Assembly: GCF_000224145.3 (NCBI RefSeq)
Contig: NC_020172.2
Location: forward strand, 2,565,962-2,629,961
From: Ciona intestinalis
Lineage: Eukaryota > Chordata > Ascidiacea > Phlebobranchia > Cionidae
DNA length: 64,000 nucleotides
Direction: 5' to 3'
The translations under genes and the position numbers were made by a program. Position 1 is the first letter of the stretch. Each line of letters starts with the position of its first letter. Positions 14,701-24,930 of this stretch are shown here, in pieces. The notes beneath the pieces were generated by a model, which was not told the DNA's origin, searched no databases, and worked only from the letters and a program-made list of their open reading frames with translations.

Positions 14701-15567
14701 TTTTATTTTATTTTCTCTTCCCATTTAGTAGTAAACAAAGAACTTTCAAAGCATTATAAAACGGCACCTTCCCGACTTCCATATACGGTTGGTACTTGTT
14801 TAAAACATGATCGGGATATTTGGATATCATGTAATAAAGGTGCCCCGTCTTCCCCACCCTACTGGCCTACTATATATATAAATATGAAACTATACACAAG
14901 TACTTACCAATGCTGTACAAAAACCAATGATGAAAATTGAAACCCAACTTAGAATTTCCTTTTTAGTTTCAAACCATTTTCCATGATTCTGAAAACAGTA
15001 AGAGTTTGTGAAAGATAATGAAATGGGGAATAAAACTTTACCTTTATATGTTCCCTGTATGGCGTGTTGTAGCATTTGTCATAATCCAAGCTCTGCAAAA
15101 AAGATGGGAAGAGTTTAATTTTGAATTGTTCTCGTATTTATTTATACAACCCATAAGAGAAGAAACTATTGGGTTAGAGCAATTGCCCCCAAAAATCACA
15201 AGCCATCATGATAGCAATGTCATTGGTAGCAGTGATAAGCCTTGAACCCATAACCTCTGGGTTGGAGGCAGCTGCGCTATAGGTGCATTTACCATTTATT
15301 TACCAAGGGATAAAGTGGCTTAATTTATTTTGTACAGGTATAGTCCTAGTGTCTCGGCCCTCGGGCCGTGGAACCTACAATTTGAAGACTTGGCAAAAAA
15401 TTGATTGGATTACACGTTGAATATCATATATTAACTACCTCATAATCTTTACAGTGAACTGAGTGCTCCCTGCTCGCTAAAGGTTGTTGGATTAAAGGTT
15501 CCAAAACTTCGCTGTCTGACGACGAACGGCACCGGTGGCAGCAGTTAAAATTAAAACAACTAGGCAT
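2716..15567 (-). CDS. CLCN6: CLC-6 type endosomal chloride/proton exchanger
   Basis: 21 exons: 15439-15567, 15042-15092, 14908-14988, 14319-14385, 13817-13926, 12777-12903, 12288-12414, 11365-11497, 10876-10989, 9950-10116, 9477-9558, 8827-8986, 8311-8464, 7462-7621, 6682-6788, 6243-6420, 5776-5912, 4977-5109, 4261-4368, 3749-3874, 2716-2799. Sum 2535 nt, 844 aa (human 869). CLC signatures in order: GSGIPEVK (exon 6), [10 protein letters not shown] with gating Glu at about residue 195 (exon 7), FSLEEG with the proton Glu at about residue 262 (exon 8), [16 protein letters not shown] (exon 14), CBS1 in exons 15-16 and CBS2 in exons 20-21. The piece [15 protein letters not shown] is nearly identical to vertebrate CLC-6 and unlike CLC-7. 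The N-terminus [14 protein letters not shown] is Cys-rich like human CLC-6. CLC-6 exchanges 2 Cl- for 1 H+ in late endosomes. Both mechanistic glutamates are kept, so it should be an active exchanger. Introns carry many SINE and MITE copies. Confidence 0.97.
2885..3041 (+). mobile_element. MITE copy, worn, CLCN6 last intron
   Basis: Middle part well preserved (TTTACTACCAAATGGGCCGAG); both ends degraded. Confidence 0.75.
4674..4951 (+). mobile_element. SINE copy, CLCN6 intron
   Basis: Nearly complete; ends 25 bp before CLCN6 exon 18 (donor side). Confidence 0.8.
5290..5440 (-). mobile_element. SINE head fragment, CLCN6 intron
   Basis: tRNA-like head and middle (TGCGGCACAGTGGTTAGTGT on its own strand). 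Confidence 0.7.
5500..5748 (+). mobile_element. SINE copy, CLCN6 intron
   Basis: Middle and tail; its tail reaches to within about 30 bp of CLCN6 exon 17. Confidence 0.78.
6046..6205 (-). mobile_element. SINE tail fragment, CLCN6 intron
   Basis: ACACGGGTGTTCTGATTCAT and CACCTCGTGCCTGCTTACG. Confidence 0.72.
7221..7419 (+). mobile_element. Palindrome-ended MITE (reference description), plus orientation
   Basis: Family description. About 190-215 bp, ends GTAGGGTGGGGAAGATGGGAC inverted as GTCCCATCTTCCCCCACC then CTAC, usually inside TATATA so the target is probably TA. The inner part in this orientation reads TTTAGCACATAATATCC, then GTGTTTTAAACAATTAACAA, then TTTGTTTACTACCAAATGGG. No coding capacity. 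About 40 copies occur here, roughly half in each direction, nearly all in introns and gaps. It probably corresponds to a described Ciona MITE (perhaps Cimi-1), which I cannot confirm. This copy lies in a CLCN6 intron. Confidence 0.9.
7668..7952 (+). mobile_element. SINE copy, CLCN6 intron
   Basis: GAGGTAATGGGTTCAAGGTT B-box region, complete tail. Confidence 0.8.
8030..8155 (-). mobile_element. SINE head and middle fragment, CLCN6 intron
   Basis: GACAACCCATTATTGACCAC; inverted relative to the copy at 7668. Confidence 0.7.
9136..9325 (+). mobile_element. MITE copy, CLCN6 intron
   Basis: GTAGGGTGGAGGAGGATGGG at the left; right end loosened to GCACTCTACTT. Confidence 0.85.
9630..9725. repeat. 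Short tandem repeat, three units of about 35 bp
   Basis: Unit GTTAAAAAATATTTTTATGA then TATTTTAAAAAAAT, three successive copies in a CLCN6 intron. Confidence 0.9.
10155..10740. repeat. Tandem array of about 150-bp units in a CLCN6 intron
   Basis: About four diverged units, each with AAAACACAA...TTTTCTAA, TTTATATGGGTGAGG and GGGATTTAAGCCATATATAG. The spacing between successive GGGATTTAAGCC motifs is about 180 bp. The GGTGAGG...CCTGGGATTT part also occurs as dispersed fragments at 288-372, 4475-4565, 37390-37500, 57115-57255 and 59155-59215. Confidence 0.8.
11548..11675 (+). mobile_element. SINE tail fragment, CLCN6 intron
   Basis: CACCCACAAAGTAACATACT to the GAGGATAAAGTAAG tail. Confidence 0.75.
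12945..13110 (+). mobile_element. SINE head and middle, CLCN6 intron
   Basis: TGTGTCTATGGGCAAGACCT; tail missing. Confidence 0.7.
14095..14310. repeat. Dispersed repeat, GGGTAACATGTCAC type
   Basis: Related to 2395-2640, 58985-59110 and 59500-59672: shared GTAACATGTCAC, TTTTACCCTAATGT and CACAGATTTTGTCCAAAATT blocks. Type unknown; no ends defined. Confidence 0.6.
14466..14575 (-). mobile_element. SINE tail fragment, CLCN6 intron
   Basis: CTTTATCCTCGTGTGACCGG and following motifs. Confidence 0.75.
14672..14863 (-). mobile_element. MITE copy, CLCN6 intron
   Basis: Full length, ends at CCGTCTTCCCCACCCTACT. Confidence 0.85.
15160..15285 (-). mobile_element. SINE head fragment, CLCN6 intron 1
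   Basis: GCCTTGAACCCATAACCTCT, the B-box region, on the opposite strand. Confidence 0.7.
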
Positions 15568-16697
15568 TTTAAATCTTCCCAATACCACTAGAGCCCGGCT
15601 GTGTTTTTTAAATATACCTTTAAAAAGTTTTGAGACACAAATTAACAGACGAAAAAAGTTAGGATGTAAAATCGGAAGACTGCTGTTTACCGATAGGGGA
15701 ATCCTCTAACTTGTTAGTGCGGGTAAAAATAGATGTATAGGTGCAGCGGCAAGTGGTTGCTTCGTGGCTCCTTTTTGCGATAAAAAAGCACCCTTCTTAA
15801 ATTGATTTATAATTGTGTAGAAAGCCATGTAGGAAGTTACAACGTTTCAGTGATCAGAAACAATTTTACAAAAAACTTCTGTCCAGCAATTTATATTTAA
15901 GGTGAATAAAAAGTACCCAAGTATGTTACTTATGTATAATGACGTACTCTGTAAGAAGTAACTTGGATGCATTGTTGCAGCAATCGAACCATGTGAACAT
16001 GTAAAAAGCATGGCATACTAAAGGTACTAAAGATATCTTTAGTAGGCCATGTAAAAAGGTATATACGATGTTGCATTATCAGATGGCAGACGCTGAGTTT
16101 TTTGTTTACTTCGTCAATAAACTTTCATTCCGGTAAATTTACAAAAGTTGAGTAAAAGTTGGAAACATTTCAATCTTTGAGCGCCATCGGCAAGTTATCT
16201 AAGCATTTTACACAAGCATGAATACCCGCTTTGTTAATGAGGTTTATCAGTCAGGTATTTCCTGTGAACTGCTATTTTTTTGCCTAATTATACGGCGAGC
16301 TGTTTAAATGTCAATTGTTCCCATGGTACGTGTTATACCTAATATGATCCCATAGAACATGCTTGGTTTGGCATTACTGGCCTAACCTGATACCGGTGAT
16401 TATAAGACAGGGCCTAGAGGTTGATCAATTAGGTGTGACTATGGAATGACGTGGTTTAAGCCCCGCCCACGGCTTGATTTGATTGACAGCGGCCAGGTGA
16501 CCAATGGAACACGTATCGGTCCTCTTGAACTTTAAATTGGGGTAACTTAGTTTACATGACCCTTTAAGCTGCTTATATACCAAGTACAACTAATGTAGTG
16601 TTCTAACTAAGCATAAACATAAAAGTACAGATAGGCGTATGCAGTCGTCAAACATTATACGTGGACCATCATATGCGTTACATATTACATCTATACT

Positions 16698-16921
16698 AGT
16701 GGTTCCTAAACTTTTTTGTATGCTTTGCTTTTTTAACAAATTGGTTATCAGATTAACCCCAAATATGTAATATATAAGACGCTATTTCCTAAAAAGCAAA
16801 AACAACTAATTACATCAGTTGAACTGCATGAAGTGGAATTCGATTGGTAGCTCATTTTCCTCCTGTAAATACTAGGAATTTACTCCAAGGGGTAAATTTA
16901 CCCCAGTTTAAGAAACGAATG
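16698..16921. mobile_element. hAT-like non-autonomous element with 8-bp target duplication
   Basis: Starts AGTGGTTCCTAAACTTTTTT and ends with the partly complementary CAGTTTAAGAAACG. The same 8 bases TCTATACT stand directly outside both ends (16690-16697 and 16922-16929), the duplication size made by hAT transposases. 224 bp, no coding capacity. Confidence 0.75.
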
Positions 16922-16939
16922 TCTATACTAGGCCCCCAT

Positions 16940-17096
16940 ACTATTCAAATATCCCAATCGCACCTTTTAAACAATTAAAAACTGTCCATTATGAAAGTCG
17001 TCAGGATACCGCTTAATAATTCTTTAAATGTTTTTTGTTTACTATCAAATAAGAGGAAAATGTGCCCATTTTTCTCCTCACACTTTTCTATATTAT
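16940..17096 (+). mobile_element. MITE copy, worn, next to hAT-like element
   Basis: Inner motifs TTTTAAACAATTAAAAACTG and GTTTACTATCAAATAAGAGG are kept, termini mostly lost. Confidence 0.65.
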
Positions 17097-17983
17097 ACAA
17101 ATTAATTGAACAATTTTATTTTAACATCAAAATATCGTTGTTTCTGTGTGGCAGACGATGTTATATATATTTTTTATTATAATAAACACACTTATTTAAA
17201 ACTGACGATCCGTTTAAATTCAGAATAAGGGGTTTAAAAACATGCAATATGATTTGTTTATTGTAGTTTTGTTGTTGCGTTTAAATATGCAGAGCACTGA
17301 GACTGGTAAATTTAAACTTGTGTGTGAAATAGGCTATATAACCCGTCACGACTTTCTTTGTTTACATACAACTACACATATTGTAAAGACCGTAACGCCG
17401 ATTACCCAATTTTAAAATCGCAATAATGCGACGTGGAAATACAATGACATACACGATTTGCCGTCCTTGGTAATGATCGTAAAACGATCGCACGCACTTC
17501 TGTTGCGTCGCAGGGGGCTGACACGGCCGTATTGTCTCGGTTTTATTTATTTACACTGACCAGTAATGAATTCCTTTGGTGGCCCGGCAAAAATGTAAAG
17601 CAACGTCATTTGACATGCTGGCCACGCAATGTGAGATTGACGTTGTTATTTGTGCGTACACGTCATGAGCGTTACTCGCGGTATAAGAACAGAGAAAAAA
17701 GAAAAAGGCGAGCGCTTAAATACTGAAATTCTGACGTAGTCCGCACAAGTTTTAGCAAGAGAAAAGAAATGTTAGTTATTTTACGTAAAACACGGAATTC
17801 GATTTTCTTATCAGTACAGGGCAAAATAATGGTTTAGACCTAAGAAGAACTAGTATTGGCCGGCTATTACGACGACATTTGCATACGACAGGTTTTATAA
17901 TGAATACAAATATGTTTTTTTAGCAGGCTGTTTTTAAATTTTTGGAATTTGTGTCAAGTCTGTGGAGCAACAAAACTTAAATA

Positions 17984-20900
17984 ATGAAATTCGGAATCGT
18001 ATTTGGTTTCTGTGTCTGCGTGGTCAGCGCAAGTATTGTGAAAAGACAAGCAGGTGATTACGTAATTTCAATTCAAGTGTGCGTGCTTCATAATGACAGT
18101 TTCGTGGCTATTAAGTGTAGTTCTAGATATATAATACGTTATAATTATTCTGCCTGTATGTCCTTTCATTGATACCGAAACGAACAATTACCTTCAACTC
18201 GTGATTGAGGAGTTATAATTGTGAATTATACAAGGAATTTCCAAAAATTTTGTATACTGACATAATTAAAATAAAAATACTTATAAATACCTTTTTAAAA
18301 GTAGTTTTTGTTTAACTGTTTAAATCATTTTTAACATTTAGCTACTTTTTCCACAGATAATACATTTCAAAAACTTTAAACCTTAAAACATGTTTAAAAT
18401 TTTAAAGTCTTACACCTGTGCTCACTTCAAAGGGTTTAAACCCATTCCCCTATAGGTTGCGAGCTTATTGAGAATATAGGATTTCGTTATAATTCATGTA
18501 ACGCAACACTTTATCATTACCGGCGGCGACAGTTCGAAATGTCGTCCATGATAAACTGTTTTAGAACGTTGTGTTTGTTACAGAAATCGAAGGTTCTGCA
18601 GTCGCTCCAATTCTTAGCTGTTACACTGGAAAAAATACCAACTATACAGAATCCCAATGTCCAGATAATGAGGTATATTTTATAAGTATAATACTGTAGG
18701 ATTGTAGGGTAAGATAGACATATAATATCCTATAATATTCACATACAATATCCCATAATTTCTTATTGTGCTTTTAACAATTAGAATTAACAACACTCTT
18801 TTAAAACGCGTGACAAATCATATATAATTCTGTAAATATTCTTTGCCCACTACCAAATGGTAGGATACAGTAGAATAAAAACATGGACCATCTTACCCCA
18901 ACCTACTATCTGTCCAATAACCTTTGTGAGCGTGTATATACAAAACATATACATTCCTAGGTTATCACAATAATCGTTAAACAAAGCAAATGTCATCGCC
19001 TTCAAAAGCGCATTTGTGTAACTTCACGCGCCAAAATCTTTAGTGACATAACCGGGTAACAATGTGAGTACCTTTATATACCGACTTAATTCCGTACATC
19101 TATCAGATAATTTCGGCATAGGAAATATATTACTTTACTTTAGCGCAAATTTTAATCTGTTGACCCATGGCATACTCAATGTATTGCGTCCGCCATGGTT
19201 GATCATGTCTTCTTATGTGTATATTTCCCGAAAACGCAGCGTGCTTGGATATGTTTGTCTCTACTTGCATTAACTTAAATAACATAGCCTTCGATTTACG
19301 GTATAAGTTTAACGAATAATGCGAGAACCGTACAAAATCTTAAACGTATTCTCATCCCATATGGTAAAAAGCATGCGATATATATGGGGCATTGTGGTCA
19401 AAACTTAAGTTATAATTTGAAACAAAATAAATTAAAAATATGCGATTTTTTTTGTTCCGTAAGTTATAATTTGTCCCAAAAGTCTGTTGGTATAATGTGT
19501 GAACGATAAAAGGCATAAACTTTTCTTGGCACGATCGATTACACTGCGTACGTGTCTTGATCTGATAACAGCAGTAATGCCGCACACCCGGAGTGCTTAC
19601 ACCCGGAACTAATATACCATTAGTAATGTTATAGCTATGAAAAAAAAAATTTCCGAAAAAAAAAAAAATTTGAAAAAAAAAAAAATTTAAGTTTTAAACG
19701 TGACAGTTTTGGTTTGGAAGTTTTCGTTTGACTTAAAAAAAAGCATAAAACCGCATTGAATAAAAGTGACCATTATATAGTTAGCATTCATTCTCTTCCT
19801 TCTAACTTCTCGTATATATAAATAATATAGTAGGGTGAGGGAAGATGGGACATTCTTTTATTCTATTTTCTCGTCCAATTTGGTAGCAAACAAAGAACAT
19901 CTAAAGAATTTTAAAATTATATACTCACGACTTCCATAAACCGTTGTTAATTGTTTAAAACACAAATGGGATATTTGGATATTCTGTGTTAAAGGTTTCC
20001 CATCTTCCCCCACACTACTGTATAGTCTAAAGTTCAAATATTAAAGGATTTTCTTAGCACAAGACTAGGGCGATTTACTGTTTTTAAGCGTCTGGCGTTT
20101 AGTTTGTAGCTATACAGCGTTTGCCAGCGGGGTATTAGCGGTCGTCATAATAAACAAACTTATATGTCGCAGTTTGTGGCAAATGATTTAATTATCCTTT
20201 GTAGACTATTCAGAGTACTGATAGAAATCTTTATAAAAACACCTTGTTATAAAGCGGACTGTAAAAGCTATCTGCTATACAGACCTAATTAACAACTTAT
20301 ACACGACAAATGTTTAATAGTCAATCTTTTTTCTGGAGCATTTAATAAAATAGTTCCCAGTTTTTATTCGTTTTTACACAAATACGAATAGACTAGTAAC
20401 ACATATTAATTTAACTTATTCATCCTTGCGTGGCGGGGCAACGACAAATAGTCAATATAACACTGGAGTCGGTATCAATATCATATTGTTTAATTAATGA
20501 ACGTTTTATTTATTTATTGCAGCAAATGTGCATGACCACGTTACAACTCAACAACGGAGTAACTGAAATAACGAAGCAATGTAAACAACCTGAAGCATGT
20601 ACCCGCCATGAGAGCGAAAACAGTTTACAATGTAATGGATTCGAGGCCCTTACCAACGAGGTAAGTCAACTAAACAGATATATAATGTTTCAAACTGCAA
20701 TTAACTTTCCAACCTTTATGTTGTGGTAATTATAGGCTCAGCTGTGCCGAACATAAGTTTCGGAAAAAGTTGTACGAGTTGACACTTTGTTGTGTTAAAA
20801 ACTTAATTAAAAAATGTCAACTCTATGCTAAAATTGTGCAGTTTTAATAATACAAAGTTTAAGAACCACTGAAGTACTGTACAATTAAATAGCCGACATG

Positions 20901-21736
20901 ACCAACAACGAAAAACACTAACAATACATAAATGCAAATATTAGTTGCTGCTAATAACTGTATACGACGTTGCATAACATTAGCTTATAGTGTCATCTTC
21001 TAGGTTAAAAAGTCCCTAAAGGGCATATTTACGCAATTTGTTTTTCATGGCTTAAATCTCCGCATGTACAACAACAAGTAGATAGAATTTAGTGAAGATT
21101 ATCCGCCGCAATGTTTGGGCAAAGCGCCGCAGAACTTTGTACAGAAATTAAAATTCCAATATTCCTGCCTAACCCCGCGTTTGTTAAATTTGATACCTTT
21201 TGGTTTATCGAATTTTGTGATAGAAATTTAGTTATATATTTATAAATGTTGGAAAAATTTTAGCGTACATTTAAAATAAGGTTTTTATACCGCTTATTTC
21301 GATATGCCTATTTAAATAAACTGCGTGTTTTTAACAAAGCATTTTAGAGTGAGGAGCGGTTATATGTTTCTGTTATAGCCTTTGAATACTACCAAATGGA
21401 CAATAAAATAGAATAAAAACATGAACCATCCTACTCCAACCTCTAAATACCATATACCAAGTTTAATCTAGTGTAAAAGTACTTTAAAATGGCACTGTTC
21501 CAATTTCTAATACATTGAAGAACAACAAGACCTATTTTACAGGACCAAAAAATAAGATTAAGTAACAGAACCTGTTATAAAAAGACCAGAAATTAAAATA
21601 ACCTATTTTGCAGGTGTCTACATGCCACTTCTGTTGCATAGGTGACCTATGCAACACTTTGAATACCATTACTGAACTGAAGGCGGCTTACGATATCTTA
21701 TCACAAATCAACGTAACAGAAGCCACTCAAACTTAA
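17984..21736 (+). CDS. Secreted Ly6/uPAR (LU, three-finger) domain protein
   Basis: Exons 17984-18053, 18584-18672, 20523-20660 and 21614-21736, phase-consistent, 139 aa with TAA at 21734-21736. Residues 1-17 form a signal peptide (MKFGIVFGFCVCVVSAS), followed by a KRQ site. The mature part has ten cysteines in LU spacing: LSCYTG, SQCPD, QMCMTT, KQCKQ, EACTR, LQCNG, STCHFCC and the closing GDLCNTL, where the CC..D.CN signature is diagnostic of Ly6/uPAR folds. N-glycosylation sequons occur at NYT and NVT. There is no hydrophobic C-terminus after VTEATQT, so no GPI anchor is predicted and it should be soluble. LU proteins serve as receptors, toxin-like ligands and complement regulators; the partner here is unknown. 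Exons 2-3 and 3-4 flank introns filled with MITEs. No orthologue can be named from sequence alone. Confidence 0.88.
18694..18909 (+). mobile_element. MITE copy, LU-gene intron 2
   Basis: Starts GTAGGATTGTAGGGTAAGAT and ends CATCTTACCCCAACCTACTA; diverged subfamily with TTACCCC ends. Confidence 0.8.
19827..20024 (-). mobile_element. MITE copy, LU-gene intron 2
   Basis: Full length, both termini near consensus. Confidence 0.85.
21348..21450 (+). mobile_element. MITE copy, 5' truncated, LU-gene intron 3
   Basis: Only the right half is clear (ACTACCAAATGGACAATAAA to CCTACTCCAACCTC). Confidence 0.65.
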
Positions 21737-22071
21737 ATACGATCTAGTATGTGTCTTATTCAGAATCAAGAACGGTATATTGGTTTTCAATTGTTACCTA
21801 AGATGACCTTTTAATTTAAATTATAAAGCATCTTTAATTTTTTTTTCGTAATTAGTAAATTTTATAGTTTATATGAACGTGTATGTTTTGCGTTAAAAAT
21901 GTATTTGAAAAATAATTGCGTTTTACTGCAAAAAATAGAAATCGTATAATAGACTACGATTGATTTTGACTTTTACTTTTAAAGCTATATTACTGTAATT
22001 ATGTTTTTGTGGACACCCATATTTCATATACAGTGTTTTAATTACTGTTTGCACTTATTATCTGCATTTAA

Positions 22072-22214
22072 ACCGGTGGTTCTTAACCTAAGTCTTTCAG
22101 GCCTTTTAAGAGAAGACACATTTCAGCTAAATGAAAATGTTAAACAACTACTGTTATGGTAAATAGGCACTGCCCAGTTTAAGCCGATATAAATTTAGGT
22201 TAAGAACCACTGGT
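22072..22214. mobile_element. Short inverted-repeat DNA element, hAT-like ends
   Basis: 143 bp. The left end ACCGGTGGTTCTTAACCTAA matches the reverse complement of the right end (ACCAGTGGTTCTTAACCTAA) at all but one base. The GTGGTTCTTAA end resembles that of the element at 16698. No clear target duplication visible. Confidence 0.7.
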
Positions 22215-22227
22215 ATACAATTTATAT

Positions 22228-22420
22228 ATAGTAGAGTGGGGGAAGATAGGAAACCTTTTTATTCTATTTTCTCGTCCGATTTTGTAGCAAACAAAGAACA
22301 TTCAGAAAATTACAAAAACGTATTCTCACAACACCAATAGACCGTTGTTATTATTTTAAAACACGCTCAGTATATTTGGATATCATGTGCTAAAAGTGTC
22401 TCATCTTCCCCCACAGTACT
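22228..22420 (-). mobile_element. MITE copy downstream of LU gene
   Basis: Starts 14 bases after the inverted-repeat element at 22072-22214; full length. Confidence 0.85.
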
Positions 22421-24595
22421 ACATAGTTTTATACAAACAATAACTTTCCTTCACATTTCTAACCGTTTTTACTTTTAAAAGAACACATGGCGTATCAGTG
22501 TTTGAAACCCGCCTAAAAATAAACGTTGCAAAACGAAACAAGCTTTTTTTCTGAAGTATAAAAATAAAAGCCAACGCTATTTTTGGGCAGGTATCGCAAG
22601 TTACATAAAAATAATTATTTAGTTATTCTTTAAAAACGGAAGACCATATTATTGAAAAAACGAAAAGAAGGAAATAAACCGCCAAAAGCGACTTTATAAA
22701 AATACTAAGAATTAAAATGTGCGGCAAATATCGCCAGTTATAAAGAGCGTTGCCGTTTAAATACACTTTTACAAGTTTAGTAAAGTGTCGAGGCCTAAGC
22801 GTTTAGACAAACTTGGTAAAACTCTCTCTAAAAACGTTTTATAAAGCAAAATTTCCTTTTCCGCCCACGCAAAAAAATAGTTATAAATCGTCAAGAATCT
22901 TTAAATCAAATATTAAATTCCGTTTTTGGTGTTTTGTACCAAATTGAATGATGAGTAACCAGCAGTGTATTTTAAACCTGGATCATCCGAACTTCTGACG
23001 CTTGACATTATGACGCAAAAAGTCAAATTGTTTACGACACAGGCGCGTCGTTTGGATAGGATTTTGTCAAAAAACAAAAACTATTTTGTAAAAATTTTGT
23101 TAGGTGAAAATAAAGTTTCGAAAATATACGGTTGCGAACTAATAATTTATGAAAATTTCTGAATTACGCCAGCGCTGCATTTTATGATATTAAGATTATG
23201 AAATATGCTAAACTAATATTCTAGATTCAAGAACGCATTCTATACTCAAGTACTATAGTAGTTAAAACGAATTGGACTTTTATATATGATTATACGGTTA
23301 TACCAAAAGCTTCATATGCTGTAATAAACAAGTGGCGCCAAAGTGTCGGTCTATTAAATTAACTTAATCTGGATTATAGATAGGATTACATCATAGTCAT
23401 ACGCTAACGGTCAGTGTTGTCAATAATGTCCATATTACAGATTTAGAAAACCGAACAAGAAATTTTGGCACCGAAACCTACACAAAGCGTGGATTATTTG
23501 AAACTGAGAATTTGTTGCCAAAATTGATAGTTAGTTAAAATTACTGCAGCGTCAAGTTGATAAATCGCTTAAGCTGACAGTTTGTGAAAAACATTAGCAG
23601 CGCTGGTTTCCGACGCTTGCAAAGGTCATCTTGACAAGGCTGGCTTATATAATGCTAAAACTACGCAGTAAATACTTACTTTTGTACTCAAAGCTGTCAA
23701 AAATGTTTGAAAGGTACACATAAAAATTTTTTTGGTATAGAACAATAAAATAACTTTTCCAGAAGTTAATAGCCCCATAACTTCGTTTACAAAACGTTTT
23801 TTGAATAAAATATTTAACTGTTATGGGGTGTTATGTTGTAGTATCATGAAGTTTCAAAATTGCAATTACATGATGTCACGACCTAGAACTTTGCTACGAT
23901 TCAAATCTTAGCACAATCTGTGATAATACGATTGCTATTTCCGACTAATAAATGCGTAAGGACAGGGACTGGTTTATAAAAAATATAGTTTTTAGAAAAA
24001 CAAATGAAGAAAGTAAAGAAAATAATAAAACAGTTGAAATTATTGCTCTACGTTTAAAAAGTCTTGATCGATACGGCTTATTATTTGAACGTTCTTTATT
24101 AATACCAAATGGGACGGGAGAGAAAAACACACAAAGGATATAGGTAAACAAGGATATATATGTGAATTGTAAAAATAATATTCCTAAATTTTTAACCTTT
24201 TTAGTTTCGACGAGGTGAGGTATTTTATCTTACGCGCTATCGGGAGAACGTATACAACGCATCGCCTTAGGCAAAATACTTTTTACAATACACATGCTGA
24301 AACGGCGTCGTGGTCTCTTTTGTGGCGAAACCATGGCAAAATAACTATTAGTTTTATACACTTCATGTCATGCGTAATGGATGTTCTGTTCGGCGCGCGG
24401 TGAATAAAATTCCACCTGTGGCTTACAAAGTTTGTTTTTGTCACTTTAGTTTAAAAATAAACGCACACTTTTAGTTTAACCGCTGCGATGACTTACATAC
24501 TAAAACTGTTTAAAGCACCCACCCTACTATATAGATTAAAATAGACACAGTTAGTTTATAAAGCTCCACATTTCTTCGTGTTTTAGGTCGTAATA

Positions 24596-24713
24596 TGAGT
24601 TTTAGATCGTAATAAGGTTTTTAGAACTCTGTAAATACTCCTTGTTTACTATCAAGGGGGGGGGGGAATAAAACACAATGAAACACGTTCCATCTTACCC
24701 TATACTACATACA
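24596..24713 (+). mobile_element. MITE copy, right half with G-run
   Basis: TTGTTTACTATCAAGG followed by a homopolymeric G run in place of the usual TGGGACGAG. Confidence 0.7.
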
Positions 24714-24930
24714 GAATAGCAGTTTCTGGTGTTTACGTCGTATAAGAGGAGGGTCGAGACCACACTTAGATTTGGTTGAAAGAACAATAAAACCATGCTC
24801 AAAGTAGCTTTATATACCGATTTCAAAGTTATACTTCACTTCTTTTGTAACTATTATAACCAGGGTTATTGCACCGCAAGTAGAGCAAGCCACACTGTGG
24901 AACATTACTGCTAGCTATATATACACTGTA

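Larger units (their letters stand above)
15568..17983. other. Divergent intergenic region between CLCN6 and the LU-domain gene
   Basis: 2.4 kb that must hold the promoters of both flanking, divergently transcribed genes. It contains a hAT-like element (16698-16921) and a worn MITE (16940-17096). The last kilobase has locally higher GC and several CG dinucleotides (about 17390-17700). No conserved open frame seen; the longest short frames lack splice-linked partners. Confidence 0.6.
21737..24930. other. Intergenic region with DNA-element fragments
   Basis: Lies between the LU gene and the protease gene, which converge (+ then -). Contains an inverted-repeat element (22072-22214), a MITE (22228-22420) and a partial MITE (24596-24713). 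The stretch 22440-24590 shows short open frames only, without splice-linked continuation; I see no gene in it. Confidence 0.6.

Noticed and set aside
23945-24403. Coding region suggested by overlapping short frames
   Set aside because: No domain, no signal peptide, no splice-linked neighbour; part resembles a MITE fragment (ACCAAATGGGACGGGAG).
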